Shown in pieces: positions 44,446 to 52,743 of a stretch of 64,000 nucleotides of DNA. This stretch comes from an uncultured Lachnospiraceae bacterium (GTDB lineage: Bacteria > Bacillota > Clostridia > Lachnospirales > Lachnospiraceae): contig CAMJAP010000002.1 in the NCBI GenBank assembly GCA_946403625.1, forward strand, positions 1 through 64,000. Reading direction: 5' to 3'. Under the pieces are notes generated by a model. The model was given only the letters and a program-made list of their open reading frames with translations. It was not told the origin of the DNA and ran no database searches. Numbering within the stretch: position 1 is the first letter of the stretch; the number at the start of each line of letters is the position of its first letter. A program made the translations under genes and the position numbers.

Positions 44446-45165
44446 ATGCGTATACTGGTAACGAACGATGACGGGATCGAGGCAGAGGGCCTGCGGCACC
44501 TGGTGGAGGTGGCAAAGCGCTTCGGTGAGGTGTGGGTGGTAGCACCGGCATCCCAGTGCAGTGCGATGTCTCAGAGCGTCACCATACGCAAATCCCTGAT
44601 CGTGCGGCCGGTGGAATATCCCATAGCCGGAGTGAAAGCCTACAGCGTATCCGGGACGCCGGCGGACTGTGTGGATGTTGCACTGGCATATCTGATGAAG
44701 GATTGCCGTCCGGACTGGTGTTTCTCCGGGATGAACCGCGGGTATAATGCCGGCTTTGATGTGGCCTATTCGGGAACGGTAGGTGCGGCGATGCAGGCAC
44801 GGATGCTGGGAGTACCGGCGGTTGCGTTTTCCAATCAGATGGGCGATGTGTATGAGGTGGCGGACCACTATATGGCACAGATCGCGGAAGAGATCCTGAA
44901 AAAAGAAAAACCGACCCGCGAGATCTGGAATGTTAATTTCCCGGGCTGTGCACTGGCGGACTGCAAAGGGGTAGCGTGGGATGCGGCGATCGAGTCCCTC
45001 CCGTATTATTACGGCGATTATCCGACGGAGCAGGGTGAGGACGGCAGCGTGATCCTTCACGACCGCACGGTTTACCACGAAGATCACGGCGAGCGGAATA
45101 CGGATGTGTCGGCCCTGCTGCGAAATAAGGTAGCGGTAGGAAAGATCCGCAGTATGGTATTGTAA
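44446..45165 (+). CDS. surE: 5'/3'-nucleotidase SurE
   Basis: This metal-dependent phosphatase acts on nucleoside monophosphates and is linked to survival. At 239 residues, the metal-site motif TNDDGIEAEG is at residues 5-14, the conserved Ser in QCSAMSQSVT near 38, and GTPADCVDVAL and GMNRGYNAGFDVAYSGTVGAAMQ follow. AAGGAGGG precedes ATG. Confidence 0.95.
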   Translation: MRILVTNDDGIEAEGLRHLVEVAKRFGEVWVVAPASQCSAMSQSVTIRKSLIVRPVEYPIAGVKAYSVSGTPADCVDVALAYLMKDCRPDWCFSGMNRGYNAGFDVAYSGTVGAAMQARMLGVPAVAFSNQMGDVYEVADHYMAQIAEEILKKEKPTREIWNVNFPGCALADCKGVAWDAAIESLPYYYGDYPTEQGEDGSVILHDRTVYHEDHGERNTDVSALLRNKVAVGKIRSMVL

Positions 45166-45183
45166 GAGAACAGGAAGAAAAGT

Positions 45184-45375
45184 ATGCGAAACTTTATGGC
45201 GGCAATGGAATCCTTCCTGAAAGGGATGGGATATTTCAAAGACTGGTATGTATTTCAAAGGCTGAGACGCCATCCGAAGGTGGAGATGGTCTTGTTTTCC
45301 GTTGTTGTGATATTGCTTATGATCGCTTTCTTCGGAATCTGTTTCTATTATATGAAAGACATCATTCCGTTATAG
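45184..45375 (+). CDS. Small single-TM membrane protein
   Basis: This 63-residue protein has an amphipathic basic N-terminus and one TM helix (MVLFSVVVILLMIAFFGICFYY). AGGAAGAA precedes ATG by six bases. It lies 18 bases after surE and is probably cotranscribed. I do not recognise it. Confidence 0.65.
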   Translation: MRNFMAAMESFLKGMGYFKDWYVFQRLRRHPKVEMVLFSVVVILLMIAFFGICFYYMKDIIPL

Positions 45376-45394
45376 GCATTTGGAGATTAAGATG

Positions 45395-45424
45395 AAAAAG
45401 GTCGCCGGTCGGCGGCTTTTTTTG
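45395..45424 (+). terminator. Terminator after the surE unit (possibly bidirectional)
   Basis: AAAAAG GTCGCC pairs with GGCGGC across GGTC, followed by seven T. The A-run before the stem could also serve the XRE gene on the other strand. Confidence 0.8.
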
Positions 45425-45454
45425 TGGAATCTCTGGGATAAGTGCGGGAGCGGA

Positions 45455-45732
45455 CTACTTGACTGCTTTGGAAGAAACGGAATCGGAAAAAGTAAACAGG
45501 GTGTTCATATCGCATTTCAGAATATCTGCCAGATACATCAACTCGGAAACACGAATGTTGTAGGTGCCGCACTCGATCTGTGCATATATACTGCGGGTGA
45601 TATTGCATCCCTGTAACTGCATTTTAAGAGTAACATCCTCCTGTGTGAGATGCTGCTCTTTTCTTAATTGTCGGATACGCTTGCCTAAAGTTGCATCTTG
45701 CCGAATTTTTTGTGACATTTTCCCTACCATAA
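45455..45732 (-). CDS. XRE-family transcriptional regulator
   Basis: This small helix-turn-helix regulator has its HTH at LGKRIRQLRKEQHLTQEDVTLKMQ (about residues 13-36), followed by SIYAQIECGTYNIRVSELMYLADILKCDMNTLF. I use the start giving MVGKMSQKIR (92 residues); MSQK at 45720 is also possible, since neither has a good ribosome site. The track's longer ORF runs through its own promoter. It faces the secreted protein at 45834, with two matching operator-like sites between them. Confidence 0.85.
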
Positions 45733-45737
45733 AAAGC

Positions 45738-45805
45738 AATGTATTTATTGCAAAGTTATTATAGGTGGTGTATAATTCATTTTTGCAATGTATAGGTTGC
45801 AAAAT
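45738..45805. promoter_or_regulatory. Divergent promoters with two operator copies
   Basis: GCAATGTAT-N3-TTGCAAA occurs at 45738-45756 and 45787-45805 (16/19 identical); each contains GCAA-N8-TTGC. The plus promoter is TTGCAA (45750), 17 bases, TATAAT (45773). A minus promoter can be read as TTGCAA (45785-45790), 19 bases, TATAAT (45760-45765). Each -35 lies inside an operator. Confidence 0.65.
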
Positions 45806-45833
45806 TCAGAAAAAAAGAAGGGAGAAACATTTT

Positions 45834-46739
45834 ATGAAGAGAAGATTCTCAGTAATGGCAGCAACCGTTACCATGGTAGCCGCAATGGCTGCAAACAGCT
45901 TATCCGCACTGGCAGCTCCGAAGACTATGCCGGACGGTAATATCTTTGACGCAGAGTTCTATGCGGCAACTTATCCGGATGTGGCGGCCGTATGCGGTAA
46001 CAACGAGGCACTTTTGTATCAACACTATGTACTGTGCGGAAAAGCAGAGGGGCGTCTGCCGTATGCCCAAGGAGCGGCTGCACCGGCTGCGGCATCTGTC
46101 GGTGGCGGCGTTCGAACCATGCCGGACGGCGGAAAATTTGATCCGGCATATTATGCGGCAACCTATCCGGATATCAAGGCGGCATTGGGAACGGATGCAA
46201 ATGTGCTGTATGCGCACTATGTGAATTGCGGAAAGGCGGAAGGACGCAGACCGTATGCTCCGGGAAGTGTAGCAGTGAATTATGCGACGACGAGCCTCAG
46301 AGAGATTAAGCCGTATGAATCGAAGGGATCAGGGGTGCAATTCTTCACTGAGGGACGCTCGATATCAGATTGTTACACGGATCTTTATGGGAATAAGTAC
46401 CAAACAGCATTGAGAGGACTTACATATAAATCGCCATATACCGGAGAACAATATCTGAGATATTATTTGAATGGACAGTACAATCGTTTTCAGGCTACCG
46501 TGGTAGGGTGTTCTCTGCTTCAGATCAAAAATCCGGATACTGCGGGATCTGTTAAGATCGTTGCAGATGGAAGAGTACTGTTTTCGGATGAAAGAATTAA
46601 TACACAGACTCGCCCGTACAAGATCAATCTGGATCTGACCGGTGTACAGGATCTGAAGATTGAAATGTATGCTGCAGAGGGGTTATATGGTATTGATGTT
46701 ATGCTGGGTGACCCGGTACTTTTGAAAGAGGTTCCGTAA
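45834..46739 (+). CDS. Secreted protein with two YPD repeats and an NPCBM-like domain
   Basis: ATG 45834 follows GGGAGAAAC. The 301-residue product has a signal peptide (VMAATVTMVAAMAANSLSALA). Two ~38-residue repeats follow (FDAEFYAATYPDVAAV...LYQHYVLCGKAEGRLPYA and FDPAYYAATYPDIKAA...LYAHYVNCGKAEGRRPYA). The ~140-residue C-terminal domain has features of NPCBM-type sugar-binding modules (GSVKIVADGRVLFSDE, KINLDLTGVQDLKIEMY). Similar FDxxYYxxxYPD...HYxxxGxxEGR repeats occur in exported proteins of other bacteria. It is probably under the divergent XRE regulator. Confidence 0.82.
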   Translation: MKRRFSVMAATVTMVAAMAANSLSALAAPKTMPDGNIFDAEFYAATYPDVAAVCGNNEALLYQHYVLCGKAEGRLPYAQGAAAPAAASVGGGVRTMPDGGKFDPAYYAATYPDIKAALGTDANVLYAHYVNCGKAEGRRPYAPGSVAVNYATTSLREIKPYESKGSGVQFFTEGRSISDCYTDLYGNKYQTALRGLTYKSPYTGEQYLRYYLNGQYNRFQATVVGCSLLQIKNPDTAGSVKIVADGRVLFSDERINTQTRPYKINLDLTGVQDLKIEMYAAEGLYGIDVMLGDPVLLKEVP

Positions 46740-46771
46740 GCAGCAAAGAAACAACGCAAACAAGACATTGG

Positions 46772-46799
46772 AAAAAGTCGTCATTTGACGGCTTTTTTC
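46772..46799 (+). terminator. Terminator after the secreted repeat protein
   Basis: AAGTCGTC pairs with GACGGCTT across ATTT, followed by TTTTCTTTTT. Confidence 0.85.
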
Positions 46800-46817
46800 T
46801 TTTTGCGGGAGCAAGGT

Positions 46818-47042
46818 GGCCAGGGAGCCGGATCAGATAAAGCAGTTTTCGAAGCCTGCCGCAGCAGTTTGTGAGACCAAGCATCCCCCACTCGCCCGCA
46901 GCATCTGTTCGAAACGCAGCTCGTGCCCCGCTCTTTTTAGGCACGAGCAAGTAAGTTTGCAAGGGCGAGTCGGTTTGGAGGGGATGCGCAGGGCGAGCAA
47001 ACTTCTTGCGGAGGCACAGCGAGAAAACTGTCTTTACTGGCC
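46818..47042. repeat. 225-bp imperfect palindromic element (MITE-like or structured RNA)
   Basis: The ends are GGCCAG and CTGGCC. Nested arms pair throughout: TAAAGCAGTTTTC with GAAAACTGTCTTTA, GCATCCCC with GGGGATGC, ACTCGCCC with GGGCGAGT, and GCTCGTGCC with GGCACGAGC at the tip. No target-site duplication is obvious and no protein is encoded; the ORF across it is an artefact. The rest of 46800-47190 holds no other gene. Confidence 0.6.
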
Positions 47043-47191
47043 GGTTCCAGTTGGAAATTTCAACGAAAAAAGAACAAATATTCGTCAAAGTCCAAAATAT
47101 TGTACTTGATATGGATATAATAGGTTTCAGAACAAGGGAAAAGCCGGAAATGGCGGGGAACAAAACGGTGGATACCGGGGAGGACAGAGCG

Positions 47192-47320
47192 ATGGATATC
47201 AAGGTGACGAGCAGAATGGGACATTACGAGATCTATGTGATGGGCAAGTTCTACTGCGCTTGCGAGGATATGAGAGAAGTAGAAGAGGAATTGGAAGAAC
47301 TGAAGGAGCAGGCGGCATAA
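47192..47320 (+). CDS. Small hypothetical protein (42 residues)
   Basis: ATG 47192 follows GGGGAGGACAGAG, a strong site. The product (MDIKVTSRMGHYEIYVMGKFYCACEDMREVEEELEEL...) looks like a short beta-hairpin plus helix. An upstream in-frame ATG at 47111 would add 27 residues but lacks a ribosome site. Not recognised. Confidence 0.55.
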   Translation: MDIKVTSRMGHYEIYVMGKFYCACEDMREVEEELEELKEQAA

Positions 47321-47411
47321 AAGCGGAAGGTCGGTAAACGGATTTCGTATCAGAATCAAGAGTGACAGTAACAGAAGTTTCGACAGCAAACAGATGAGGG
47401 AGGAAAAACAA

Positions 47412-47939
47412 ATGGCTATGCAGGCAAGAGAAATGTATCGGGAAGAGCAGATGACATATAGAAGACAGAGAGTAGCGCAGGGGAGTGCACGCAAACTGGC
47501 AATGGTTACACCGAAGGACAAGCATCCGGAAAGAAGCGTTCAGACCGGACGAAACGGGAAATACCGGAGACGGAAAGAAAAGAATGACAGAATGTTTTAT
47601 GCGCTGGTAGTGGTTGCGGTTTTGATGCTGCTCTTCTACTCGCGGGTAAAGGCCATCGGTCAGGAAGATGTCGCAGGGGATGAAAGTCTGTATTATCAGG
47701 ATCTGGTGGAAGGATATACCCGGACGCTGAGAGGTGAATTGACGGAGAACGGGTATGCGAACAGCGGGATCACCACGACTTGTATTATCGACGGCCAGAT
47801 CCGTACCTACCGGATCGGTATCCATCACGAACGCATCAATCATCTGGAAGAGGAAGAGCAGGCGCAGCTGTTGGATGCACTGGAGAATATCCCGTTTGAT
47901 GTAGCGGGTGTAAAGACGGAGCTGCACATTATCCGGTAA
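47412..47939 (+). CDS. Hypothetical single-TM protein
   Basis: ATG 47412 follows GAGGGAGGAAAA. The 175-residue product has a very basic N-terminal ~60 residues, one TM helix (MFYALVVVAVLMLLFYSRV) and a ~100-residue extracellular domain (YYQDLVEGYTRTLRGELTENGYANSGITTTCIIDGQIRTYRIGIHHERI). The topology is N-in. The outer domain ends with IPFDVAGVKTELHIIR, which may be a small alpha/beta fold. I do not recognise the family. Confidence 0.75.
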   Translation: MAMQAREMYREEQMTYRRQRVAQGSARKLAMVTPKDKHPERSVQTGRNGKYRRRKEKNDRMFYALVVVAVLMLLFYSRVKAIGQEDVAGDESLYYQDLVEGYTRTLRGELTENGYANSGITTTCIIDGQIRTYRIGIHHERINHLEEEEQAQLLDALENIPFDVAGVKTELHIIR

Positions 47940-48018
47940 GAACACGATAAAATTCAGAATAATGTTTTCTGCCGGGAAAAGTGTCAAATCAAAATGCCTT
48001 GGAACTGCAAGCATTATC

Positions 48019-48047
48019 TTGTACTTTTTGCGATTTTAAGGTACAAT
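48019..48047 (+). promoter_or_regulatory. SigA promoter with self-complementary hexamers
   Basis: TTGTAC, 17 bases, TACAAT. The -35 and the bases at the -10 (GTACAA) are reverse complements. It lies about 105 bases before ATG 48152; the spacer 47940-48150 shows no gene. Confidence 0.55.
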
Positions 48048-48151
48048 ATATGCTGTTATGTTATGCACGAAAAGTGCCGGGGAACAACATTTCAGCAGTC
48101 CGGAGCGTGACGAAAAAACGTGGCCGGACAGATACGAAGGGGAGAGAAGAT

Positions 48152-48964
48152 ATGCGGCCGGAACCAAGACCATATGAGAGGTACAGACACTTTAAGGGAC
48201 GGGATTATCAGGTGTTGCTGATCGCTACGGATGCGGGCAGCGGCAGAAAAAGCGTGGTATATCAGGGTCTGTATGAACCGTTTCGTATCTATGTACGGGA
48301 TATGGAAGAGTTTCTGAGCGATGTGGATCGGGGAAAATATCCCTATGCGCAGCAGAAAGAACGATTTGTTCTGATCGAAAATGCATCGGAAGACGAGGGT
48401 GCCAAGGGGATCAGCAAGGATATCCATATCGATACGCCGGCAGATAAAAAGACAGATACGGCAGGAAAAGAAACTGACGGTGAAGTAAAAAAGGAGAATG
48501 GCGTAAAAGCGGAGGCACCGCAGAAACCGGAGAAGCATTCGGAAAATGCGGAAAAACTGTCACTGTTTCACAAGACCGAAGGAAAGAGTATCTTCAAGAA
48601 AAAAGACGGGGCGGAACGAACCGAAGACAACACGATCCGTGTGGTTGATCCGAGCGTAAAGAAACATGCGGAAGAGCCGGCGGATCCGGAAGATAAGGAA
48701 CAAGAGGCTGTGACAGAGGGCGGTGAGCAGGCCGGAGCATCTGCGGTAGACCCGTCGCTGACCAAGTTTTTGGATGCGGATACCGTGGAAAAGAAGCTGG
48801 ATGTGCTGCAAAAAGAACGCAACCGGCTGACTCCGAAGACGCTGATGCTGATCGAATTGTCTCTGGGACTGGAAGTGCAGGATGGAGATATTGAGGACCG
48901 GTATTATCGTATCCGCAATAATCTGCAGACCAGACAGAAATATGAAAGACACCGGCCGGGGTGA
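48152..48964 (+). CDS. DUF1653-domain protein with charged tail
   Basis: ATG 48152 follows AAGGGGAGAG; the track's 47981 start overlaps the promoter. The 270-residue product begins with a DUF1653 domain (YERYRHFKGRDYQVLLIATDAGSGRKSVVYQGLYEPFRIYVRDMEEFLSDV). A long low-complexity charged region (about 80-205) follows, then a compact C-terminal segment (DADTVEKKLDVLQKERNRLTPKTLMLIELSLGLEV). DUF1653 has no settled function. The tail is much longer than in typical ~80-residue members. Confidence 0.82.
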   Translation: MRPEPRPYERYRHFKGRDYQVLLIATDAGSGRKSVVYQGLYEPFRIYVRDMEEFLSDVDRGKYPYAQQKERFVLIENASEDEGAKGISKDIHIDTPADKKTDTAGKETDGEVKKENGVKAEAPQKPEKHSENAEKLSLFHKTEGKSIFKKKDGAERTEDNTIRVVDPSVKKHAEEPADPEDKEQEAVTEGGEQAGASAVDPSLTKFLDADTVEKKLDVLQKERNRLTPKTLMLIELSLGLEVQDGDIEDRYYRIRNNLQTRQKYERHRPG

Positions 48965-49004
48965 GGGATTGCCTGAGAGGCGGTAAAAGATACGGGGGTT
49001 GATC

Positions 49005-49910
49005 ATGGCATACGAATTGGATAAAAAACTGGTGATCGGGGTTTCTTCCAGGGCATTGTTTGATATGTCTATGGAGAACGATATCTTTGAGCGACAGGGC
49101 GTGGAAGCCTACTGCAAGTATCAGGTGGCGCATGAAAACGAACCGCTCAAGCCCGGACCGGGATTTTCACTGATCCGATCCCTGCTGGCGATCAATCAAC
49201 TGCCCGGACAGGAAGGACGTGTGGAAGTGATCATTATGAGCCGCAACAGTGCGGACACTTCCCTGCGCGTGTTCAATTCCATCGGGCATTACAATTTGAA
49301 TATTACCCGGGCGGCACTGGTGAGCGGGGCACAACTGGCACAGTATCTGAACGCTTTTAAGACGGATCTGTTTTTGTCGGCGTATGAGGATGATGTGCTG
49401 GAGGCGATCCGGTCCGGTGTGGCTGCCGGTATCATATACAGTGATGGTGTGCATCACTATGAAACGGACAATAAACATGGCAGCGAGCTGATCCGTATCG
49501 CATTTGACGGTGATGCCGTGCTGTTTTCGGATGAATCGGAGCAGATCTATCAGAAGGATGGCCTGGAGGCGTTTGAGGAAAACGAACGGGAGAATGCCAA
49601 AGATCCTCTGAAGCAGGGGCCTTTTGCCAAGCTGCTCAAGACGATCTCGGATCTGCAAAAGGAGTTTCCGCCCGATGAAGTGCCGATCCGTACGGCACTG
49701 GTAACTTCCAGAAGTGCGCCGGCGCATGAACGCGTGATCCGTACACTGCGCGCGTGGAATGTGCGTATTGACGAAGCATTTTTCCTGGGAGGGGTTTCCA
49801 AGCGGGATGTTCTGGAAGCATTCGGGGCGCAGATCTTTTTTGATGATCAGGCGGTACATACGGATCGTGCCAGTGAGGTAGTGCCTTCGGCGCGTGTGCC
49901 GGTAGGCTGA
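49005..49910 (+). CDS. Cytosolic 5'-nucleotidase (cN-I-like family)
   Basis: This 301-residue protein resembles the 5'-nucleotidase family PF06189: AYELDKKLVIGVSSRALFDMS, VEVIIMSRNSADTSLRVFNSIGHYNLNITRAALVSG, IAFDGDAVLFSDESE and FFLGGVSKRDVLEAFGAQIFFDDQ. These are HAD-like enzymes that dephosphorylate nucleoside monophosphates. ATG 49005 follows GGGGGTTG; the track's TTG at 48999 is less likely. Confidence 0.88.
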   Translation: MAYELDKKLVIGVSSRALFDMSMENDIFERQGVEAYCKYQVAHENEPLKPGPGFSLIRSLLAINQLPGQEGRVEVIIMSRNSADTSLRVFNSIGHYNLNITRAALVSGAQLAQYLNAFKTDLFLSAYEDDVLEAIRSGVAAGIIYSDGVHHYETDNKHGSELIRIAFDGDAVLFSDESEQIYQKDGLEAFEENERENAKDPLKQGPFAKLLKTISDLQKEFPPDEVPIRTALVTSRSAPAHERVIRTLRAWNVRIDEAFFLGGVSKRDVLEAFGAQIFFDDQAVHTDRASEVVPSARVPVG

Positions 49911-49924
49911 ATACAGACAGTTTT

Positions 49925-51025
49925 ATGAGTGAAAAGAAACAGGATAAGACCCTGCTGAAAGCAATGGTATCACCGCTGCTGACTTGGTATGGGGAACATA
50001 AACGCAGCCTGCCATGGCGCGATGATCCTTCCCCCTATCATGTATGGGTATCGGAGATCATGCTGCAGCAGACCAGAGTAGAGGCGGTCAAGGGCTATTA
50101 TGCGCGGTTTCTGGCGGAATTGCCCCGGATTGCGGATCTGGCTTCGGTTCCGGAGGAAAAACTGCTCAAACTCTGGGAGGGGCTGGGATATTATAACCGG
50201 GCGCGCAATCTGCAAAAAGCAGCGCAAAAAATTGTTGAAGAGTATGCCGGTGAAATGCCGGAAGATTATGAAGAGATATTGGCATTGCCGGGGATCGGTG
50301 TCTATACGGCCGGAGCGATCGCATCGATTGCGTACCATCAGCCGGTGGCAGCGGTGGACGGCAATGTGTTGCGTGTGTTTGCCAGATATCTGGCGGATCC
50401 GACGGATATATCCGATGAGAGCCTAAAGAAGCAGCGCAAAGCCGAGATCGAAGCGGTGATCCCGGGGGAGCATCCGGGGATCTTTAATCAGGCATTGATG
50501 GATCTGGGAGCGATGATCTGTCTGCCCAACGGGGAACCGAAGTGTGCGGAATGCCCGCTTAAGAAAAAATGCCGTGCATATCTGGAGCAAAGAACCGCGG
50601 AACTGCCGGTAAAAGCACCCAAGGCCAAGCGGCGCATTGAAGAGAAAACCGTATTTGTGATACAGTATCAGGACAAGGTGCTGATCCGTAAGCGGCCGAC
50701 GAAAGGATTGCTTGCAGGGCTGTATGAACTTCCGGCGGCAGCAGGGCATTTGTCGAAAAAGGATGCGCTGGTCTATGTCGAAGAACTGGGATTTGAACCG
50801 CTGCACATTGAGGGATTGCCGGACAGCAAGCATATATTTTCGCATCTGGAATGGCGGATGAAAGGATATCTGGTACGGGCCGACGAATTGGTTCCGAAGC
50901 CGGGGGCGTGGCAGACGGATGCGAACTGCCGGATGGAAACGCCGGAAAGCATTGATGCGGATTATCCGATCCCGTCGGCATTTGCGGCGTATGCACCGTA
51001 TATCCGCAAGAAGAAAGAAGATTAA
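49925..51025 (+). CDS. mutY: Adenine DNA glycosylase
   Basis: This removes adenine mispaired with 8-oxoguanine. The 366 residues have the catalytic helix SEIMLQQTRVEAV, the helix-hairpin-helix LPGIGVYTAGAIASIAY with catalytic Asp in AAVDGNVLRV, the 4Fe-4S cysteines C-x6-C-x2-C-x5-C (CLPNGEPKCAECPLKKKC), and a C-terminal NUDIX-like 8-oxoG recognition domain (about 235-355). It is complete and starts 15 bases after the nucleotidase gene. Confidence 0.96.
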   Translation: MSEKKQDKTLLKAMVSPLLTWYGEHKRSLPWRDDPSPYHVWVSEIMLQQTRVEAVKGYYARFLAELPRIADLASVPEEKLLKLWEGLGYYNRARNLQKAAQKIVEEYAGEMPEDYEEILALPGIGVYTAGAIASIAYHQPVAAVDGNVLRVFARYLADPTDISDESLKKQRKAEIEAVIPGEHPGIFNQALMDLGAMICLPNGEPKCAECPLKKKCRAYLEQRTAELPVKAPKAKRRIEEKTVFVIQYQDKVLIRKRPTKGLLAGLYELPAAAGHLSKKDALVYVEELGFEPLHIEGLPDSKHIFSHLEWRMKGYLVRADELVPKPGAWQTDANCRMETPESIDADYPIPSAFAAYAPYIRKKKED

Positions 51026-51103
51026 AGAAGATAAAGATCCGCGGAAGGATCGGTAAAGAGTTAATTTGTCCATCACGGATGGATGGTAATATCGGAGGAG
51101 ATT

Positions 51104-51991
51104 ATGAAAATTTCGGAGATTTTTAAGAGCGGACAGCCGACGTTGTCGTTGGAGGTGTTTCCGCCCAAGACCAGCGAAGTGTATGACAGCGTGGAGAAAG
51201 CGACCAATGAGATCGCATCACTGAAGCCGGATTTTATGAGTGTGACCTATGGCGCGGCGGGCAGTACCCGTACCTACACCACGGCGATCGCATCCAACAT
51301 TGAGAAGGCCGGTGTTACGGCATTGGCGCATCTGACCTGTGTGAATGCATCCAAAGAGAGCATCCGGGAACAGGTGGAGGCACTCAAAGCAGCGGGGATC
51401 GAGAATATCCTGGCGCTGCGAGGGGATCTTCCCGAAGGCATGGAGAGTACCGAGGACTGGGTTTACAAACATGCCAGCGAACTGATCCCGGTGATCAAGG
51501 AGTTCGGCGATTTCTGCATCGGCGGTGCCTGCTATCCGGAGAAGCACCCGGAGGCGGCGGATCTGAAGACGGATATTGCCAATATGAAGAAAAAGGTGGA
51601 TGCCGGCTGTGAATTTTTGACCACACAGATGTTTTTTGACAACAACCTGTTGTACAACTATCTGTATCGTCTGCGGGAAGGCGGTGTGACTGTGCCGGTG
51701 GTAGCGGGTATTATGCCGGTGACCAATGCAAAACAGATGGCAAGGATCATCAAACTGTCCCAGGCATTTATCCCGAGACGCTATGTGGCTTTGCTGGATC
51801 GTTATTCGGACAATCCGGCAGCGCTCAAGCAGGCGGCGATCGCGTATGCAACGGATCAGATTATCGATCTGCTGGCAAACGGCGTGGAACATATCCATGT
51901 ATATACGATGAACAAACCGGAAGTAGCGGCACAGATTCAGCAGAATCTGTCCGAGATCATTCCTTCATGTAAAAAGAGCGTGGGTGTTTGA
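51104..51991 (+). CDS. metF: 5,10-methylenetetrahydrofolate reductase
   Basis: This FAD enzyme makes 5-methyltetrahydrofolate for methionine synthesis. The 295 residues include LSLEVFPPKTSEV, DFMSVTYGAAGSTR, HLTCVNASKESI, NILALRGDLPEG, GGACYPEKHPEA and TTQMFFDNNLLYNYL. ATG 51104 follows CGGAGGAG. The next gene encodes a MetH activation domain, which fits a shared role. I see no SAM riboswitch or T-box in the 80 bases upstream. Confidence 0.95.
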   Translation: MKISEIFKSGQPTLSLEVFPPKTSEVYDSVEKATNEIASLKPDFMSVTYGAAGSTRTYTTAIASNIEKAGVTALAHLTCVNASKESIREQVEALKAAGIENILALRGDLPEGMESTEDWVYKHASELIPVIKEFGDFCIGGACYPEKHPEAADLKTDIANMKKKVDAGCEFLTTQMFFDNNLLYNYLYRLREGGVTVPVVAGIMPVTNAKQMARIIKLSQAFIPRRYVALLDRYSDNPAALKQAAIAYATDQIIDLLANGVEHIHVYTMNKPEVAAQIQQNLSEIIPSCKKSVGV

Positions 51992-52656
51992 GATTGATGG
52001 AAGAATCAGGGGAAACAATCGCATACCCGGTCATTACGTATATTCCGTCGGCGGATGAACTGGAGATTTCCTATCCGGAGATCCACCGGTATCTCGGTTA
52101 CGGCCGTTCGGAGGTTCCGGAATGGGATCATGCGTTGATCGACCGTTGTCTGGATAAAGTAAAGAAGGTAATGGCAGGCAAGGCGTGTTATTCACGCTTT
52201 CCTGTCATTTGTCATGAAGACGGTCAGATCCGTATGCCGTACGGTGATATCGTCAGCCGGCATCTGGCGAGAAATCTGAGGGGCTGTGATGAGATCTATA
52301 TATTTGCGGCCACGATCGGTGCGGCATTTGACCGTATGCTGGTGCGGACCAGGCTGACCTCTATGGCAGAGGCGGCGGTGATGCAGGCATGTGGTGCGGC
52401 GGCAATCGAAGCGGTATGCAATGCGCTGAATGACAAACTGGAAAAAGAGGCGGCAGAAGAGGGGCGGTCGTTATGTACCAGATACAGTCCGGGATATGGG
52501 GATCTGGCGCTGGAAAATCAGAAAGGGGTATTTGAAGTACTCCATCCGTCCAAATACATCGGCTTGTCCCTGATGGACACGATGATCATGACTCCGGAAA
52601 AGTCGGTTACGGCGATCATCGGCATCCGGAAAGCGGAGGAAGGCAATATGCGTTGA
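51988..52656 (+). CDS. Stand-alone methionine synthase activation domain protein
   Basis: This protein matches the C-terminal reactivation domain of cobalamin-dependent methionine synthase, which binds SAM and remethylates oxidised cobalamin. The signature RYSPGYGDLALENQKGVFEVLHPSKYIGLSLMDTMIMTPEKSVTAIIG lies at about 168-215. It lacks the homocysteine, folate and cobalamin domains, so the synthase must be split and its core encoded elsewhere. The TTG start overlaps the metF stop; ATG 51997 is the alternative. Split MetH occurs in other Clostridia. Confidence 0.88.
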   Translation: MRLMEESGETIAYPVITYIPSADELEISYPEIHRYLGYGRSEVPEWDHALIDRCLDKVKKVMAGKACYSRFPVICHEDGQIRMPYGDIVSRHLARNLRGCDEIYIFAATIGAAFDRMLVRTRLTSMAEAAVMQACGAAAIEAVCNALNDKLEKEAAEEGRSLCTRYSPGYGDLALENQKGVFEVLHPSKYIGLSLMDTMIMTPEKSVTAIIGIRKAEEGNMR

Positions 52657-52743
52657 TCCGGTGGGGGGGCCGGAAAGGATACCGTGATCAGAAACGAAAA
52701 CGGTATCGGAAACACAGCAGATTTGTATTGATACAGGAGAAGG

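Noticed and set aside
46816-47109. 97-residue ORF on the plus strand
   Set aside because: It is the translation of the 225-bp palindromic element, with no ribosome site.
51026-51103. SAM riboswitch or T-box before metF
   Set aside because: The spacer is under 80 bases and lacks the SAM-I core or a T-box specifier and antiterminator.
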